64,000 bases of DNA from Gracilibacillus timonensis (GTDB lineage Bacteria; Bacillota; Bacilli; Bacillales; Amphibacillaceae). Position 1 is the first letter of the stretch, and each line of letters opens with the position of its first letter. The stretch covers positions 310,001-374,000 of the forward strand of contig NZ_FLKH01000011.1 of NCBI RefSeq assembly GCF_900086715.1. The letters are read 5' to 3'. The notes beneath the pieces were generated by a model. It had not been told where the DNA came from. It did not search any database and saw nothing but the letters and a program-made list of their open reading frames with translations. The position numbers and the translations under genes are program-made. Of the stretch, positions 8,751 through 17,714 are shown piece by piece.

Positions 8751-8786
8751 AAGGGCTTTCCGTTTATAATTTGGAAAGCCCTTTTC
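8751..8786 (+). terminator. Terminator after cadA
   Basis: AAGGGCTTTCC pairs with GGAAAGCCCTT, followed by T. Confidence 0.9.
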
Positions 8787-8952
8787 ATCAAATATAGGTT
8801 AATTTTTTTAAATGTCGAGTTTAGTCTAATAAGTGAAGAAAAATAGGTTAAAGTAAGAAAAAAGTTATTTGTATTAGTTATATATTGCACAACCATATTC
8901 TTAAGTGTAAATAGTAGTAATTATTTTTTACTCATCAAAGGAGGAAACTAGA

Positions 8953-10374
8953 ATGACCAGGGAAGGGAAAAAAGATGTAGATCTATTAGTGATAGGAGCA
9001 GGGTCCGGAGGTTATGTGGCGGCTATACGTGCTGCTCAATTAGGAAAAAAAGTGGTCTTGGTTGATAAGGCCGAGCTAGGAGGGGTTTGTCTCAATCGCG
9101 GCTGTATACCATCAAAGGCACTAATTAGTGCATCTGAACGAGTCAAACATATTAAACATGCCAATGCAATGGGCATCAAGGTGTCGGGAGATATTGAAAT
9201 AGATATGCCAGAAGTAGTGAAGTGGAAGGATGGAATCGTTAACAAGCTAACAAATGGGATTCGCACCTTGTTAAAAGGAAATGGTGTAGAGGTCATCAAT
9301 GGGGAAGCCTATCTCACTGAAGCACATATTGCAAAAATAAAAATAGAGAATGAAGAACAAATTTTTTCTTACAAAGATTTAATTCTTGCAATAGGTTCTT
9401 TGCCAGTCGAGTTAAAAAGTATGCCATTTGATCAAAAAAGAATTATCTCTTCAACCGAGGCATTGCAACTACAGGAGGTACCCAATCATTTAGTTGTGGT
9501 AGGTGGTGGTTATATCGGATTAGAGTTAGGTACTGCTTATGCAAAGTTTGGGGCAAAAGTGACCATCCTTGAGGGATCGGATACAATTTTGTCTGGGACG
9601 GATCCTATCCTAACAAAAACGGTAAAACGTCATTTAAAGGAACTTGGAGTCACTGTTATAACAGATGCGCTAGTTCAAGGTGGGGAAAATACAGGGGATG
9701 AAGTTAACGTTCATGTTCAAGTTGATGGAAAGGAAGAAAATATTCAAGGTGATTATTGCTTAGTTTCTATTGGGAGAAAACCAAACACAGGAAAAATCGG
9801 TCTGGAAAATATCGGAGTAGAGTTAGACGACCGAGGTTTTATTAAGATAAATAACAAATGTCAAACAAACGTTGACCATGTTTATGCAATAGGGGATTGT
9901 GCTGGTGGTGACCTCCTTGCTCATAAAGCTAGTTATGAAGCGAAGATAGCAGCAGAAGTGATCAGCGGTCAAAACAGTGTGATTGATTTTCAAGCGATGC
10001 CTTTTGTTATTTTCAGCGATCCTGAAGTAGCCTATACAGGTTTAACAGAGAAGGAAGCAAAGGAAAAAGGATACGAAACAGTATCCAGTCGTTTTCCATT
10101 CCAAGCAAATGCTAGGGCGTTATCTGTCTCGGATGCAGATGGCTTTGTACAAGTTGTAGCCGAAAAGAATACGAAAAGAGTGTTAGGAGTACAGATGGTA
10201 GGGCCGGAGGTATCCTCTCTGATTGCAGAGGCCGTTTTTGCGATTGAGGCTGGGGCAAATGCGGAAGATCTTAGCCTCACGATTCATGCTCATCCAACCT
10301 TACCGGAGCCACTTATGGAGGCAGCAGAAGGTGTGATGGGACATGCTATACATATGTTGAATAAAAAACAATAA
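8953..10374 (+). CDS. lpdA: Dihydrolipoamide dehydrogenase-like flavoprotein (lone E3)
   Basis: 473 residues, start after AAAGGAGG. It has the FAD fold (LVIGAGSGGYVAA), the redox disulphide GGVCLNRGCIPSKA, a central NAD fold (VVGGGYIGLELG), a second FAD motif (YAIGDCAGG) and the C-terminal catalytic HAHPTLPEP. These features fit E3 of 2-oxoacid dehydrogenase complexes, which reoxidises dihydrolipoamide with NAD. There is no E1 or E2 gene nearby, and no C-terminal Cys pair as in mercuric reductase. Its place between cadA and cadD suggests thiol or redox support under metal stress; that is inference. Confidence 0.88.
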   Translation: MTREGKKDVDLLVIGAGSGGYVAAIRAAQLGKKVVLVDKAELGGVCLNRGCIPSKALISASERVKHIKHANAMGIKVSGDIEIDMPEVVKWKDGIVNKLTNGIRTLLKGNGVEVINGEAYLTEAHIAKIKIENEEQIFSYKDLILAIGSLPVELKSMPFDQKRIISSTEALQLQEVPNHLVVVGGGYIGLELGTAYAKFGAKVTILEGSDTILSGTDPILTKTVKRHLKELGVTVITDALVQGGENTGDEVNVHVQVDGKEENIQGDYCLVSIGRKPNTGKIGLENIGVELDDRGFIKINNKCQTNVDHVYAIGDCAGGDLLAHKASYEAKIAAEVISGQNSVIDFQAMPFVIFSDPEVAYTGLTEKEAKEKGYETVSSRFPFQANARALSVSDADGFVQVVAEKNTKRVLGVQMVGPEVSSLIAEAVFAIEAGANAEDLSLTIHAHPTLPEPLMEAAEGVMGHAIHMLNKKQ

Positions 10375-10388
10375 TGAATGCAGGCAGA

Positions 10389-10420
10389 CCTGCACTTTTT
10401 ATAGTGCAGGTTGAATTTTT
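10389..10420 (+). terminator. Terminator after lpdA
   Basis: CCTGCACT pairs with AGTGCAGG, then TTGAATTTTTT. A third TGCAGG just upstream (10379-10384) could pair with CCTGCA instead, so two alternative hairpins are possible. Confidence 0.75.
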
Positions 10421-10446
10421 TATTAAAGGATGGAGATTCATGCACA

Positions 10447-10497
10447 TTTTTATTGATGGGTGCATTACTGTATAAAATTCCGGATGGTATGGTTTAA
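10447..10497 (+). pseudogene. Relic of a second ZIP transporter
   Basis: A short frame reading FLLMGALLYKIPDGMV then stop. It aligns with FLVFVAVLLHKIPDGLT of the ZIP gene split at 5652-6089. No start, ribosome site or further homology was seen, so this is a decayed fragment lying between lpdA and cadD. Confidence 0.6.
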
Positions 10498-10597
10498 TCA
10501 CTATTCATGAATCTCTAATGAACTGGGTTAATATAAATTATGAAATATATCCAATCGTTTTTCTAACTGTTTATGAACGATGAAGGAGTTGATATAA

Positions 10598-11260
10598 ATG
10601 AATTTAATTTTAACCATTCTCTCTGCTTTAGGTTCTTTTATAGTAACCAATGTCGATGATATTTTTGTCTTGATGTTGCTGTTCTCTCAGGCAAGGTCAC
10701 AAGCTCAAACGAGTAACAGCGGAGTAGTTAGCATGGAATCGAAAGGAAACCGTATTTTTCCAAGAGATATAGTCATTGGCCAATATCTTGGTTTTGCACT
10801 TTTAGTTTTAATCAGTCTCTTAGCAACATTTGGAGTAACACTCATTCCTGATCAGTGGGTAGGTTTGCTAGGGTTAATACCGATTTATCTAGGAGTAAAA
10901 CTCTTTATAAAGGGTGAAGATGAGGATGAAGGTAACATTCTTTCCAGCTTAAACAAATTTAATAAGTTCTATTTAAGTGTAGCCTTTATCACATTCGCCA
11001 ATGGCGGAGACAATATTGGAATTTATGTTCCATTCTTTTCTACCTTAAATAACAGCCAACTGATAATTACAGTTGTTACTTTCTTTATAATGGTTGCTGT
11101 CTGGTGTTTAATTGGCTATCGTCTAGCAAGGTTCAGATATGTTTCTGAAACACTTGAGAAATACGGCCGCTGGATTATCCCAATTGTGTTTATAGGATTA
11201 GGAATATATATTATGGTGGAGAACGAAACTTTCCGCGCCATTTTGAGTTTAGTGAATTAA
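10598..11260 (+). CDS. cadD: CadD-family cadmium resistance transporter
   Basis: 220 residues with GAAGGAG before ATG. It begins with a hydrophobic segment and the family signature SFIVTNVDDIFVLMLLF. A second signature, TFANGGDNIGIYVPFF, lies in the middle, and about five to six membrane segments are visible. CadD proteins of staphylococcal plasmids give cadmium resistance, probably by export. No clear CadC-type operator was found in front of it, unlike cadA. It may be read from a promoter in the 10421-10597 gap. Confidence 0.88.
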   Translation: MNLILTILSALGSFIVTNVDDIFVLMLLFSQARSQAQTSNSGVVSMESKGNRIFPRDIVIGQYLGFALLVLISLLATFGVTLIPDQWVGLLGLIPIYLGVKLFIKGEDEDEGNILSSLNKFNKFYLSVAFITFANGGDNIGIYVPFFSTLNNSQLIITVVTFFIMVAVWCLIGYRLARFRYVSETLEKYGRWIIPIVFIGLGIYIMVENETFRAILSLVN

Positions 11261-11388
11261 AAATTTCTCAAAAGTACCTCTGATTTACAGTAGGACTTTG
11301 ATATTTAGAGTAAATATTTATCCTCTGACAAATAATTCTATGGATACGCTCATCTATATTTTGCTTAGCGTACAAAATTTCCGAAATG

Positions 11389-11417
11389 TTGGCTGTACCC
11401 CATAACTGCCATATACA
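11389..11417 (+). promoter_or_regulatory. Promoter of the 97-residue orphan gene
   Basis: TTGGCT (11389-11394), 17-bp spacer, TATACA (11412-11417). The operator at 11417-11436 starts on the last base of the -10 box. The rest of the 11261-11560 gap holds no convincing gene. Confidence 0.6.
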
Positions 11418-11436
11418 TTCAAATGAATATTTGAAT
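11417..11436 (+). promoter_or_regulatory. CadC-type operator, the most symmetrical of the set
   Basis: ATTCAAAT-GAAT-ATTTGAAT is a perfect 8-4-8 inverted repeat. It shares half-site and spacing with the cadC and cadA operators and lies at the start of transcription of the promoter just upstream. Confidence 0.7.
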
Positions 11437-11560
11437 AAAGGGGTGGATTATTTATTTTATGAGGAAATTGCGAAATATGGAACTTATGATCCATTATCAA
11501 TACACAATCAAGCTATTTTCACATATAATGTAATAAAGTATGTAAGGGTGGTGAAAGCAC

Positions 11561-11854
11561 ATGATAAAAAAGAATCGTATGACCAAAGAAGAATTGGTGC
11601 TTCTTTTGAAATCTGAACAAGAAAATGGTTATCCATTATTCAGAGATGAAATTGTGAAAGTTCTACAAGAAAGGTATAATGTTGATCTTCCAACAGCTAA
11701 AAAGAGGCTTTGGAAGCAAGAAATGAGTGATCATTTAACAAGTGATGTGGAATGGTCTCAACATATGGGACCACACTATTGGGCGAAGTTTATTTTAGAA
11801 CACTACAAGGATGATCTACCCAGAAGAACGAAAGAATTAATATTTCAGAATTAA
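11561..11854 (+). CDS. 97-residue protein of unknown function, probably under CadC control
   Basis: Start ATG has GGGTGGTG upstream. The protein is charged and mostly helical, without membrane segments, signal peptide or cysteine. A helix-rich middle (YPLFRDEIVKVLQERYNV, then LPTAKKRLWKQEM) could be a small DNA- or protein-binding fold. His occurs in DHL, QHMGPHYW and EHYKDDL, so metal binding is possible. No family was recognised. A promoter with a perfect CadC-type operator lies about 125 bases upstream and a strong terminator follows, so it forms its own transcription unit. Confidence 0.75.
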   Translation: MIKKNRMTKEELVLLLKSEQENGYPLFRDEIVKVLQERYNVDLPTAKKRLWKQEMSDHLTSDVEWSQHMGPHYWAKFILEHYKDDLPRRTKELIFQN

Positions 11855-11888
11855 CCCTTATGACATATCAACGTCATAAGGGTTTTTT
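11853..11888 (+). terminator. Terminator of the orphan gene
   Basis: AACCCTTATGAC pairs perfectly with GTCATAAGGGTT, followed by T. Confidence 0.92.
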
Positions 11889-11958
11889 AAACATTTAAAT
11901 AGAGGCAAACTCAAACAAGACGATTGTCATATGCGGTGTTAAACAACACGGATTTTTG

Positions 11959-12119
11959 AATAACCCCTATGGATTTGGCTGGTTTTCACCTTTAATGACC
12001 TGATAGACAAATTCACTTAACGTATTCTTCCTGAATTGGATGATATATGCTTGAAAGGCTTCGTCATCCCTATACGTATAGGCAATCCATGGCAGGATTT
12101 CTTTTTCACAAACCATAAA
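11959..12119. repeat. Direct repeat, copy A (merR 3' end)
   Basis: Highly similar to 20406-20579 in the same orientation; copy A lacks 12 bases near its left side. The pair brackets the surface-protein and LuxR genes. Confidence 0.85.
11967..12119 (-). pseudogene. Fragment of a MerR/TipA-like regulator (C-terminal end only)
   Basis: About 50 codons matching the C-terminus of the complete MerR gene at 20414-21196: EKEILPWIAYTYRDDEAFQ here against DKEILQCIAYTYRDDEAFQ there, both ending ENQPNP at the same stop. A 4-residue in-frame deletion (MQYC region) separates the copies. Upstream of 12119 the homology ends abruptly and there is no DNA-binding domain, so this is a gene remnant. Confidence 0.85.
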
Positions 12120-12364
12120 CTTCTCGCAAATAAGTCTATAAATGCCGAAATGGTGGTTCTTTTCTCGCCAATTTATGATAGAAAGTGTTGGGAGAATAAA
12201 ACGTCTCCACCCCCTTCCTCCACCTTTGCAATTTTTTTGCGCAAAAGGTGGACGACAATGGTTGGAAATACAGGTATCATGAACTAACATGCATCTAAAA
12301 AAACAGGTAGAGATTTTATACTTGTTTCTATTACATAGTCTTAAAAATGAAAAGGATGGATCAG

Positions 12365-15300
12365 ATGCCGAAACGAAAACGTAAAACCGTTATTTTTATG
12401 CTGATAATCTTGCTGGTCAGCCCATTATTTCCCTCTATGGAGTCACAGAATATTTATGCAGAGGAGTCAGGACAGCAACAGTTGAAGGATTTGAATCAAG
12501 GTGAGGAAATTACTTTTGCTGGTTCGGAATGGATTGTGCTCGATCCGGACGAGGGGTATATCTTCAGCAAGGAATCAATTGGAACAAAGCCTTTTGATAA
12601 TGAATCCCCATTGTCGAATCGATTGGATCCAGAGGATGAAAACAATCTTGCTTATTATTTAAACGAGGATTACTATAACGAGGCATTTACCTTTGCGGAA
12701 CAAGCTGTCATAGAAGAAAGAACATGGGGAATTGAAAGTATTGATATAAATGGTGTCGGCGATGGGAATGAGGAGCAAGTAAATGCCAACGTGGGTTTAT
12801 TGTCCTATGAAGAATGGATACACTACAGCAAAGACTTTAGTCCGGAACAAGGGTTTTTAGATAATCCAGAACAGAAGATGTGGTTACGAACGCCATATTC
12901 CTCCAGTAATGATAGTGTATGGGCGGTCTGGGAGGTTGGTTATCTAAATAATCTTAAAGTGGACGACACTAATGCCATTGTGCGTCCTGCTCTAACACTG
13001 GAATCTGACATTTTTGTATCTGATGACAACGAAGTAATTGTGCCAGAACTTTCAAAACAACTGAAAGATTTAGACCCAGGTGATGAAATTACTTTTTCTG
13101 ATAAAACATGGATTGTGCTCGATCCGGACGAGGGGTATATCTTCAGCAAGGAATCAATTGGATGGAGGCCTTTTGACTCTGATAATGAATCCTCTTTGTC
13201 GAATCGATTTGATCCAGAGGATGAAAGTCAACTTGCTCATTATTTAAACGAGGAGTACTATAACGAGGCGTTTACCTCTGCGGAACAAGCGGTCATAGAA
13301 GAAAGAATGTGGAGAATTGATGAGGGGAATGAGGAGCAAGTAAATGCCAACGTGGGTTTATTGTCCAATGAAGAATGGATGCATTACAGCAAATACTTTA
13401 GTTCGGAAAAAGGGTTTTTAGATAATCCCGAACAGGAAATGTGGTTGCGAACGTATGTCCCTAATGATAATACAATGGCGCATACAGTCAGTAGAGATGG
13501 TAATTTACTCCCGCTTCCAGTAGTCTATTATTTTGATGTACATCCCACTTTAACACTGAAGTCCGATAACTTTATTTCCGATGATAATGAAGTGATGGTG
13601 GCAGATGTAATGTTTGACCCAAATGGTGGAGGAGACACATGGGCTCAGGAATACGAACTGATGATAACGGTAAATAAATTTGTCGAAGTTTCTGAGGAAA
13701 TTCAGTATGCATGGGCGACAGAAAAAATGCTGCCAAATGAAGGATGGGAAGCATTAACATTAGATAGCGATGGTCAATCGGAGACTATCTTAACACCCGA
13801 AAAGGCGACAGGAGAATATTATCTTCATATACAAGGGACAGACATGCAGGGTGAAGATTTTCATCTGCATTCGGAAGTATTTCAGGTGGATAACACCAGT
13901 CCGAACCCGCCGGAAATAAAGGCACCCGATGAATGGACAAATGAGGAAGTAACGGTGATGATAACTGCTGGAGAAGATGACCACAGCGGTGTAGATAAAA
14001 CCGAATACCGACTGCAGGAAGCGGGAAGCGAGGACTGGGGAAACTGGCATACGCTGGATGATTCAGGTGAAGTTAAGCTGGAAACAGAAGGAGAAACCAA
14101 GCTGGAGGCACGGACGCTGGATCAGGCAGAGAATCAGAGTAATCTGGTTGAAGCTACGGTTAAAATAGACAAGACGGAGCCGGAAATTGCTTTTGATCCA
14201 AACGGTAATGCAAACGCGGCACAAGCAGTTACTACGAAGGTAACCGTGACAGATGAAGGTAGCGGGTTAGATGAAGATTCGCTTGTTTATACTTGGTCAG
14301 AAAGTGATGACGCACCAGACAACGAGGCGGATTGGGAAGCTTTTGATAATGAAGAGGAATTGACAAAAGCAGAAGCAGATGGTGACTGGTATTTGCATGT
14401 TCAAGCGACAGACCATGCAGGAAATCAGACGCAAGTGGTGACAAATCCTTTTATATTGAATAACACACCACCAGAGGCTCCAGAAATCCGTCCAGCTACA
14501 ACGGATTGGACGAATGACGAAGTGGAAGTGACTATCGAGGCGGAGGAAAATGTTGTAACAATCGAATACCAGTTGGATGGAACAGAGGAAGAAGGCTGGT
14601 CAGCATATGAAGAAGCGTTTCCTATCACTAAAGAAGGTAAAACCACTATTTATGCCAGAGCTATGGACGAAGCAGGAAATAGTAGTGATATAGTTAAAGC
14701 AACGGTAAAAATTGATCAAAGTAATCCAGACATCACCATAGATATGACACAAGGAAACAAAGAAAAGGACTATGAAAACAATACATGGACTAATCAAACG
14801 GTGTATCTATTCATGGAAGCAACCGATCCAATCATCAAGGAATGGGCGATAACAGTTAATGAAGAAGAGCTGGACAATGTAGATGGTTTTACGCACGCTT
14901 TTTCCATTGCAGAAGCAGGAACATATACCATCACGCTGACAGCTGTGGATCAGGCGGGAAATCAAGCGGAAGAAACTCGTACAATCCGTGTGGATCAAAC
15001 CCCTCCTTCTGATCCATCCATTCGGTTGAGTGAAGAAGGATGGACCAACGCCGAAGAAATAACGACATCAATTACGGCAGGGGAAGATCAGGAAAGTGGT
15101 GTCGATCAAACGCAGTATCGAATTGGGGAAGGAGAATGGCTAACCTATGATCAGCCTTTATCGACCACTGAAGCAGGTGAGACCAAAATCGAAGCGCGTA
15201 CCATCGATAAAGCGGGGAATGTTAGTGACATAACGGATGCCATTGTCCAAATTAAACGAAGCCCTCCCAATAAACCTGAGATTGATGTCGAAACTGGCGA

Positions 15301-17353
15301 GTGGACGAATGCAGATACTGTTGTAGTAGAACTGAGAAACGGTGAAGGGGATGGAACGATAGAATACCAACTAAATGAGAACGAAGGTTGGAGCACCTAT
15401 GCCGAGGGTTTGGCGATAACAGAAGAAGGAATCACCACGGTTTACGCTCGCACGGTAGATAAGGCAGGAAATGAGAGTGACGTAACGGAAGCCAGAGTGA
15501 AAATCGACCGCACTGATCCTGCATTAACGTTATTAGGTGATAATCCGATGTTTGTCGGATATAAGGCTGCTTTTGAAGATCCTGGTTATGAAGTGGAAGA
15601 TAACTTTAGCGATGATGTTGCTGTGGAAGTGACTGGAAAAGTAAATTCGAGTCAAACAGGTGTGTATGAATTAACTTATACCGCACAAGATCAAGCAGGC
15701 AATGAAACAAGCAAGACTCGAACGGTACATGTCGTGTATGAGACATCTCCTATTATTCATTTAAACGGAGACAATCCGCTGCGATTAGAAGTAGATACTG
15801 CGTACGAAGAGCTTGGTGCCACGGCAATCAATCAAGCAGGCGATGATATAAGTGATCAAATGAATATCCTAGAGACGATCGATATAACAAAACTAGGAAT
15901 CTATCACGTTACCTATGAAGTAGAAGATGACTCTGGAAACACAACCAAAGTCACTCGTGCGGTGGAAGTCGTCGATACGACTGCACCAGAAGTTACTCTA
16001 AATGGGGAAACAGCAATCACGTTGGAGCTTGGTGACAGCTATGAGGAACCAGGAGCAGTAGCGACCGATAATTATGATGGAGATATCAGTGAAGCAGTTG
16101 CCATTACGGGAGGTGTCAACACCAGCGAGCCTGGAACTTATCATGTGACCTATATCGTGAAGGATAGCTCCGATAATATCGCCAGTGCCACTCGTGAAGT
16201 TCGTGTCAAAGATACAACGGCACCAACCGATCTTTCACTGGAGGCAACGGAAGTCATGACAGAAGAAATCGTGTTAACCTTTTCTGCTAAAGATATAGCA
16301 GGAATCAAAAAGTATATTTTATCCAGAGATGGCGAAGAGCTAGCTCGTATCGATGGGGAAGCAGTCACCTTTACCGATCAGACCGTAGAAGCAGGTATGA
16401 CTTATCAGTATGAACTAGCAGCTATCGATCCATCTGATAATACCGCTTCTGCCACAGTAGAGGTAACAACGGAGAAAGCCCAAGGAATGCCAGTAGAAGT
16501 CATCTATGTAGATGAAGCAGGTAACGCATTAGCTGATTCTGAAGAACTAACCGGCAAGATCGGAGAAGTGTATCACACAGAAGCAAAAGAAATAGAGGGT
16601 TATGAGTTAATCGAAAACCCAGAGAATGTAGATGGTGTGTTTACCAAAGCAGTCCTAACGGTGACTTATGTGTATGTCCCAGTACAAGAAGAACCGAAAG
16701 AACCTGAAATCCCAGCGAGCCTAGAAATTATATTAGATGAACCACCAGTAGAAGTATTTCCGGGAATCACGGTGACTGTTAAAGACACACAAACAACGAT
16801 TCAATTGCCTGCTACTCTTCCACCAGGTACGATGTTGCAAGTTCATACTGTAGAAGTAGAAGAACAGGAAGGTCTAACGCAGGCTGGAGAAGTATATGAT
16901 TTTCTCTTTACTTATCCAGACGGACAGAAGGATTATAGCGGAGACTTCACCCTGACAATGGGCGTTACAGATGGAAGGGAAGAGGCAGGTCTTTATCATT
17001 ATCGGAATGAATGGCAACGAATTGGCGGAACCATAGAAGGTAACGCCATCAGCACAACGGTATCCGACTTCTCGATATACGGTGTGTTTGTGGAAGAAGA
17101 GATAAAGGAAGAACCACCAGTGAAAGAAGAATCATCAGGGAAGGAAAAACCAGAAGTAAAAGAAAAACCAGAAGCGAAGGGACCAGCGCAAGAACCAAAA
17201 GACGATAAATCCGCAGAGGAAGAGCCCACTTCCTTGCCAGCTACCGCAACGAATCAATATAATTGGGTGATTACTGGTATCGTATTCATTGTTTTGGGGA
17301 GCGGCTTATGGTTCATCCATCGAAAAAGGAAGTATAACGAGGATCATCTATAG
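12365..17353 (+). CDS. Large LPXTG-like cell-wall-anchored surface protein
   Basis: About 1660 residues. ATG 12365 has AAAGGA eight bases upstream; ATG 12347 has no ribosome site. A signal peptide (KRKRK then a hydrophobic stretch) comes first. Two DUF6273-like domains follow (about 40-210 and 235-410), each with WIVLDPDEGYIFSKESIG and a YYNEAF...VIEER core. Next is a long series of Ig-like domains of the OmpL47/Big type (WTNEEVTV...DQAENQS), three DUF5011-like domains (DSYEEPGAVATDNYDGDIS) and a MucBP-like domain (VEVIYVDEAGNALADSEEL). A Lys/Glu/Pro linker, the sorting signal LPATA (about 1624), a hydrophobic segment and RKRK end it. A sortase would attach it to peptidoglycan. Likely role: adhesion or matrix binding. 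Confidence 0.9.
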   Translation: MPKRKRKTVIFMLIILLVSPLFPSMESQNIYAEESGQQQLKDLNQGEEITFAGSEWIVLDPDEGYIFSKESIGTKPFDNESPLSNRLDPEDENNLAYYLNEDYYNEAFTFAEQAVIEERTWGIESIDINGVGDGNEEQVNANVGLLSYEEWIHYSKDFSPEQGFLDNPEQKMWLRTPYSSSNDSVWAVWEVGYLNNLKVDDTNAIVRPALTLESDIFVSDDNEVIVPELSKQLKDLDPGDEITFSDKTWIVLDPDEGYIFSKESIGWRPFDSDNESSLSNRFDPEDESQLAHYLNEEYYNEAFTSAEQAVIEERMWRIDEGNEEQVNANVGLLSNEEWMHYSKYFSSEKGFLDNPEQEMWLRTYVPNDNTMAHTVSRDGNLLPLPVVYYFDVHPTLTLKSDNFISDDNEVMVADVMFDPNGGGDTWAQEYELMITVNKFVEVSEEIQYAWATEKMLPNEGWEALTLDSDGQSETILTPEKATGEYYLHIQGTDMQGEDFHLHSEVFQVDNTSPNPPEIKAPDEWTNEEVTVMITAGEDDHSGVDKTEYRLQEAGSEDWGNWHTLDDSGEVKLETEGETKLEARTLDQAENQSNLVEATVKIDKTEPEIAFDPNGNANAAQAVTTKVTVTDEGSGLDEDSLVYTWSESDDAPDNEADWEAFDNEEELTKAEADGDWYLHVQATDHAGNQTQVVTNPFILNNTPPEAPEIRPATTDWTNDEVEVTIEAEENVVTIEYQLDGTEEEGWSAYEEAFPITKEGKTTIYARAMDEAGNSSDIVKATVKIDQSNPDITIDMTQGNKEKDYENNTWTNQTVYLFMEATDPIIKEWAITVNEEELDNVDGFTHAFSIAEAGTYTITLTAVDQAGNQAEETRTIRVDQTPPSDPSIRLSEEGWTNAEEITTSITAGEDQESGVDQTQYRIGEGEWLTYDQPLSTTEAGETKIEARTIDKAGNVSDITDAIVQIKRSPPNKPEIDVETGEWTNADTVVVELRNGEGDGTIEYQLNENEGWSTYAEGLAITEEGITTVYARTVDKAGNESDVTEARVKIDRTDPALTLLGDNPMFVGYKAAFEDPGYEVEDNFSDDVAVEVTGKVNSSQTGVYELTYTAQDQAGNETSKTRTVHVVYETSPIIHLNGDNPLRLEVDTAYEELGATAINQAGDDISDQMNILETIDITKLGIYHVTYEVEDDSGNTTKVTRAVEVVDTTAPEVTLNGETAITLELGDSYEEPGAVATDNYDGDISEAVAITGGVNTSEPGTYHVTYIVKDSSDNIASATREVRVKDTTAPTDLSLEATEVMTEEIVLTFSAKDIAGIKKYILSRDGEELARIDGEAVTFTDQTVEAGMTYQYELAAIDPSDNTASATVEVTTEKAQGMPVEVIYVDEAGNALADSEELTGKIGEVYHTEAKEIEGYELIENPENVDGVFTKAVLTVTYVYVPVQEEPKEPEIPASLEIILDEPPVEVFPGITVTVKDTQTTIQLPATLPPGTMLQVHTVEVEEQEGLTQAGEVYDFLFTYPDGQKDYSGDFTLTMGVTDGREEAGLYHYRNEWQRIGGTIEGNAISTTVSDFSIYGVFVEEEIKEEPPVKEESSGKEKPEVKEKPEAKGPAQEPKDDKSAEEEPTSLPATATNQYNWVITGIVFIVLGSGLWFIHRKRKYNEDHL

Positions 17354-17385
17354 GACGGATAGAAGTATAGAACATAATTTTCAAT

Positions 17386-17440
17386 GACCTAAACGCCCCT
17401 GTATTCTGACACTAGAATAGCAGGATGTTTAGGTCTTTTT
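17386..17440 (+). terminator. Terminator after the surface-protein gene
   Basis: GACCTAAAC pairs with GTTTAGGTC around a long inner hairpin, then five T. Confidence 0.85.
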
Positions 17441-17714
17441 ATAGATATTTCACTTTCAAAACGGTCCAATTATCCGGTTAGACCTCCACTTTCAGAATGG
17501 GAGAGAGCTAAAAGGGAGCCTAAGCAGGGTATAACAGACGCTGACATTCTGAGAGCAGTCTCACTTTATTGCATACTGCCCTTTTCCTATATAGACTTTG
17601 TTCACTTTCAAGTTGGTGATCCAAATGTGGATTTGTCTGTTATAATGGTAACAAAGTAATTAGTAGAAATTCCCTGTCATTATCCATTTAATGATAAATA
17701 AGGAGTGATTTCAT

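Noticed and set aside
8953-10374. Mercuric reductase instead of lipoamide dehydrogenase
   Set aside because: There is no N-terminal metal-binding domain and no C-terminal Cys pair; the end matches E3 (HAHPTLPEP).
11386-11616. 76-codon plus-strand frame upstream of the orphan gene
   Set aside because: It begins inside the -35 box of a promoter, spans its -10 and the CadC-type operator, has no ribosome site, and overlaps the better-supported gene at 11561.
11967-12290. 107-codon minus-strand frame as a real gene
   Set aside because: Only the last 50 codons match MerR; the start region has no ribosome site and no DNA-binding domain, so it is a gene fragment.
15300-17250. Several long minus-strand frames inside the surface-protein gene
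   Set aside because: They are shadows of the repetitive Glu/Thr/Asp-rich coding sequence and have no ribosome sites or known domains.
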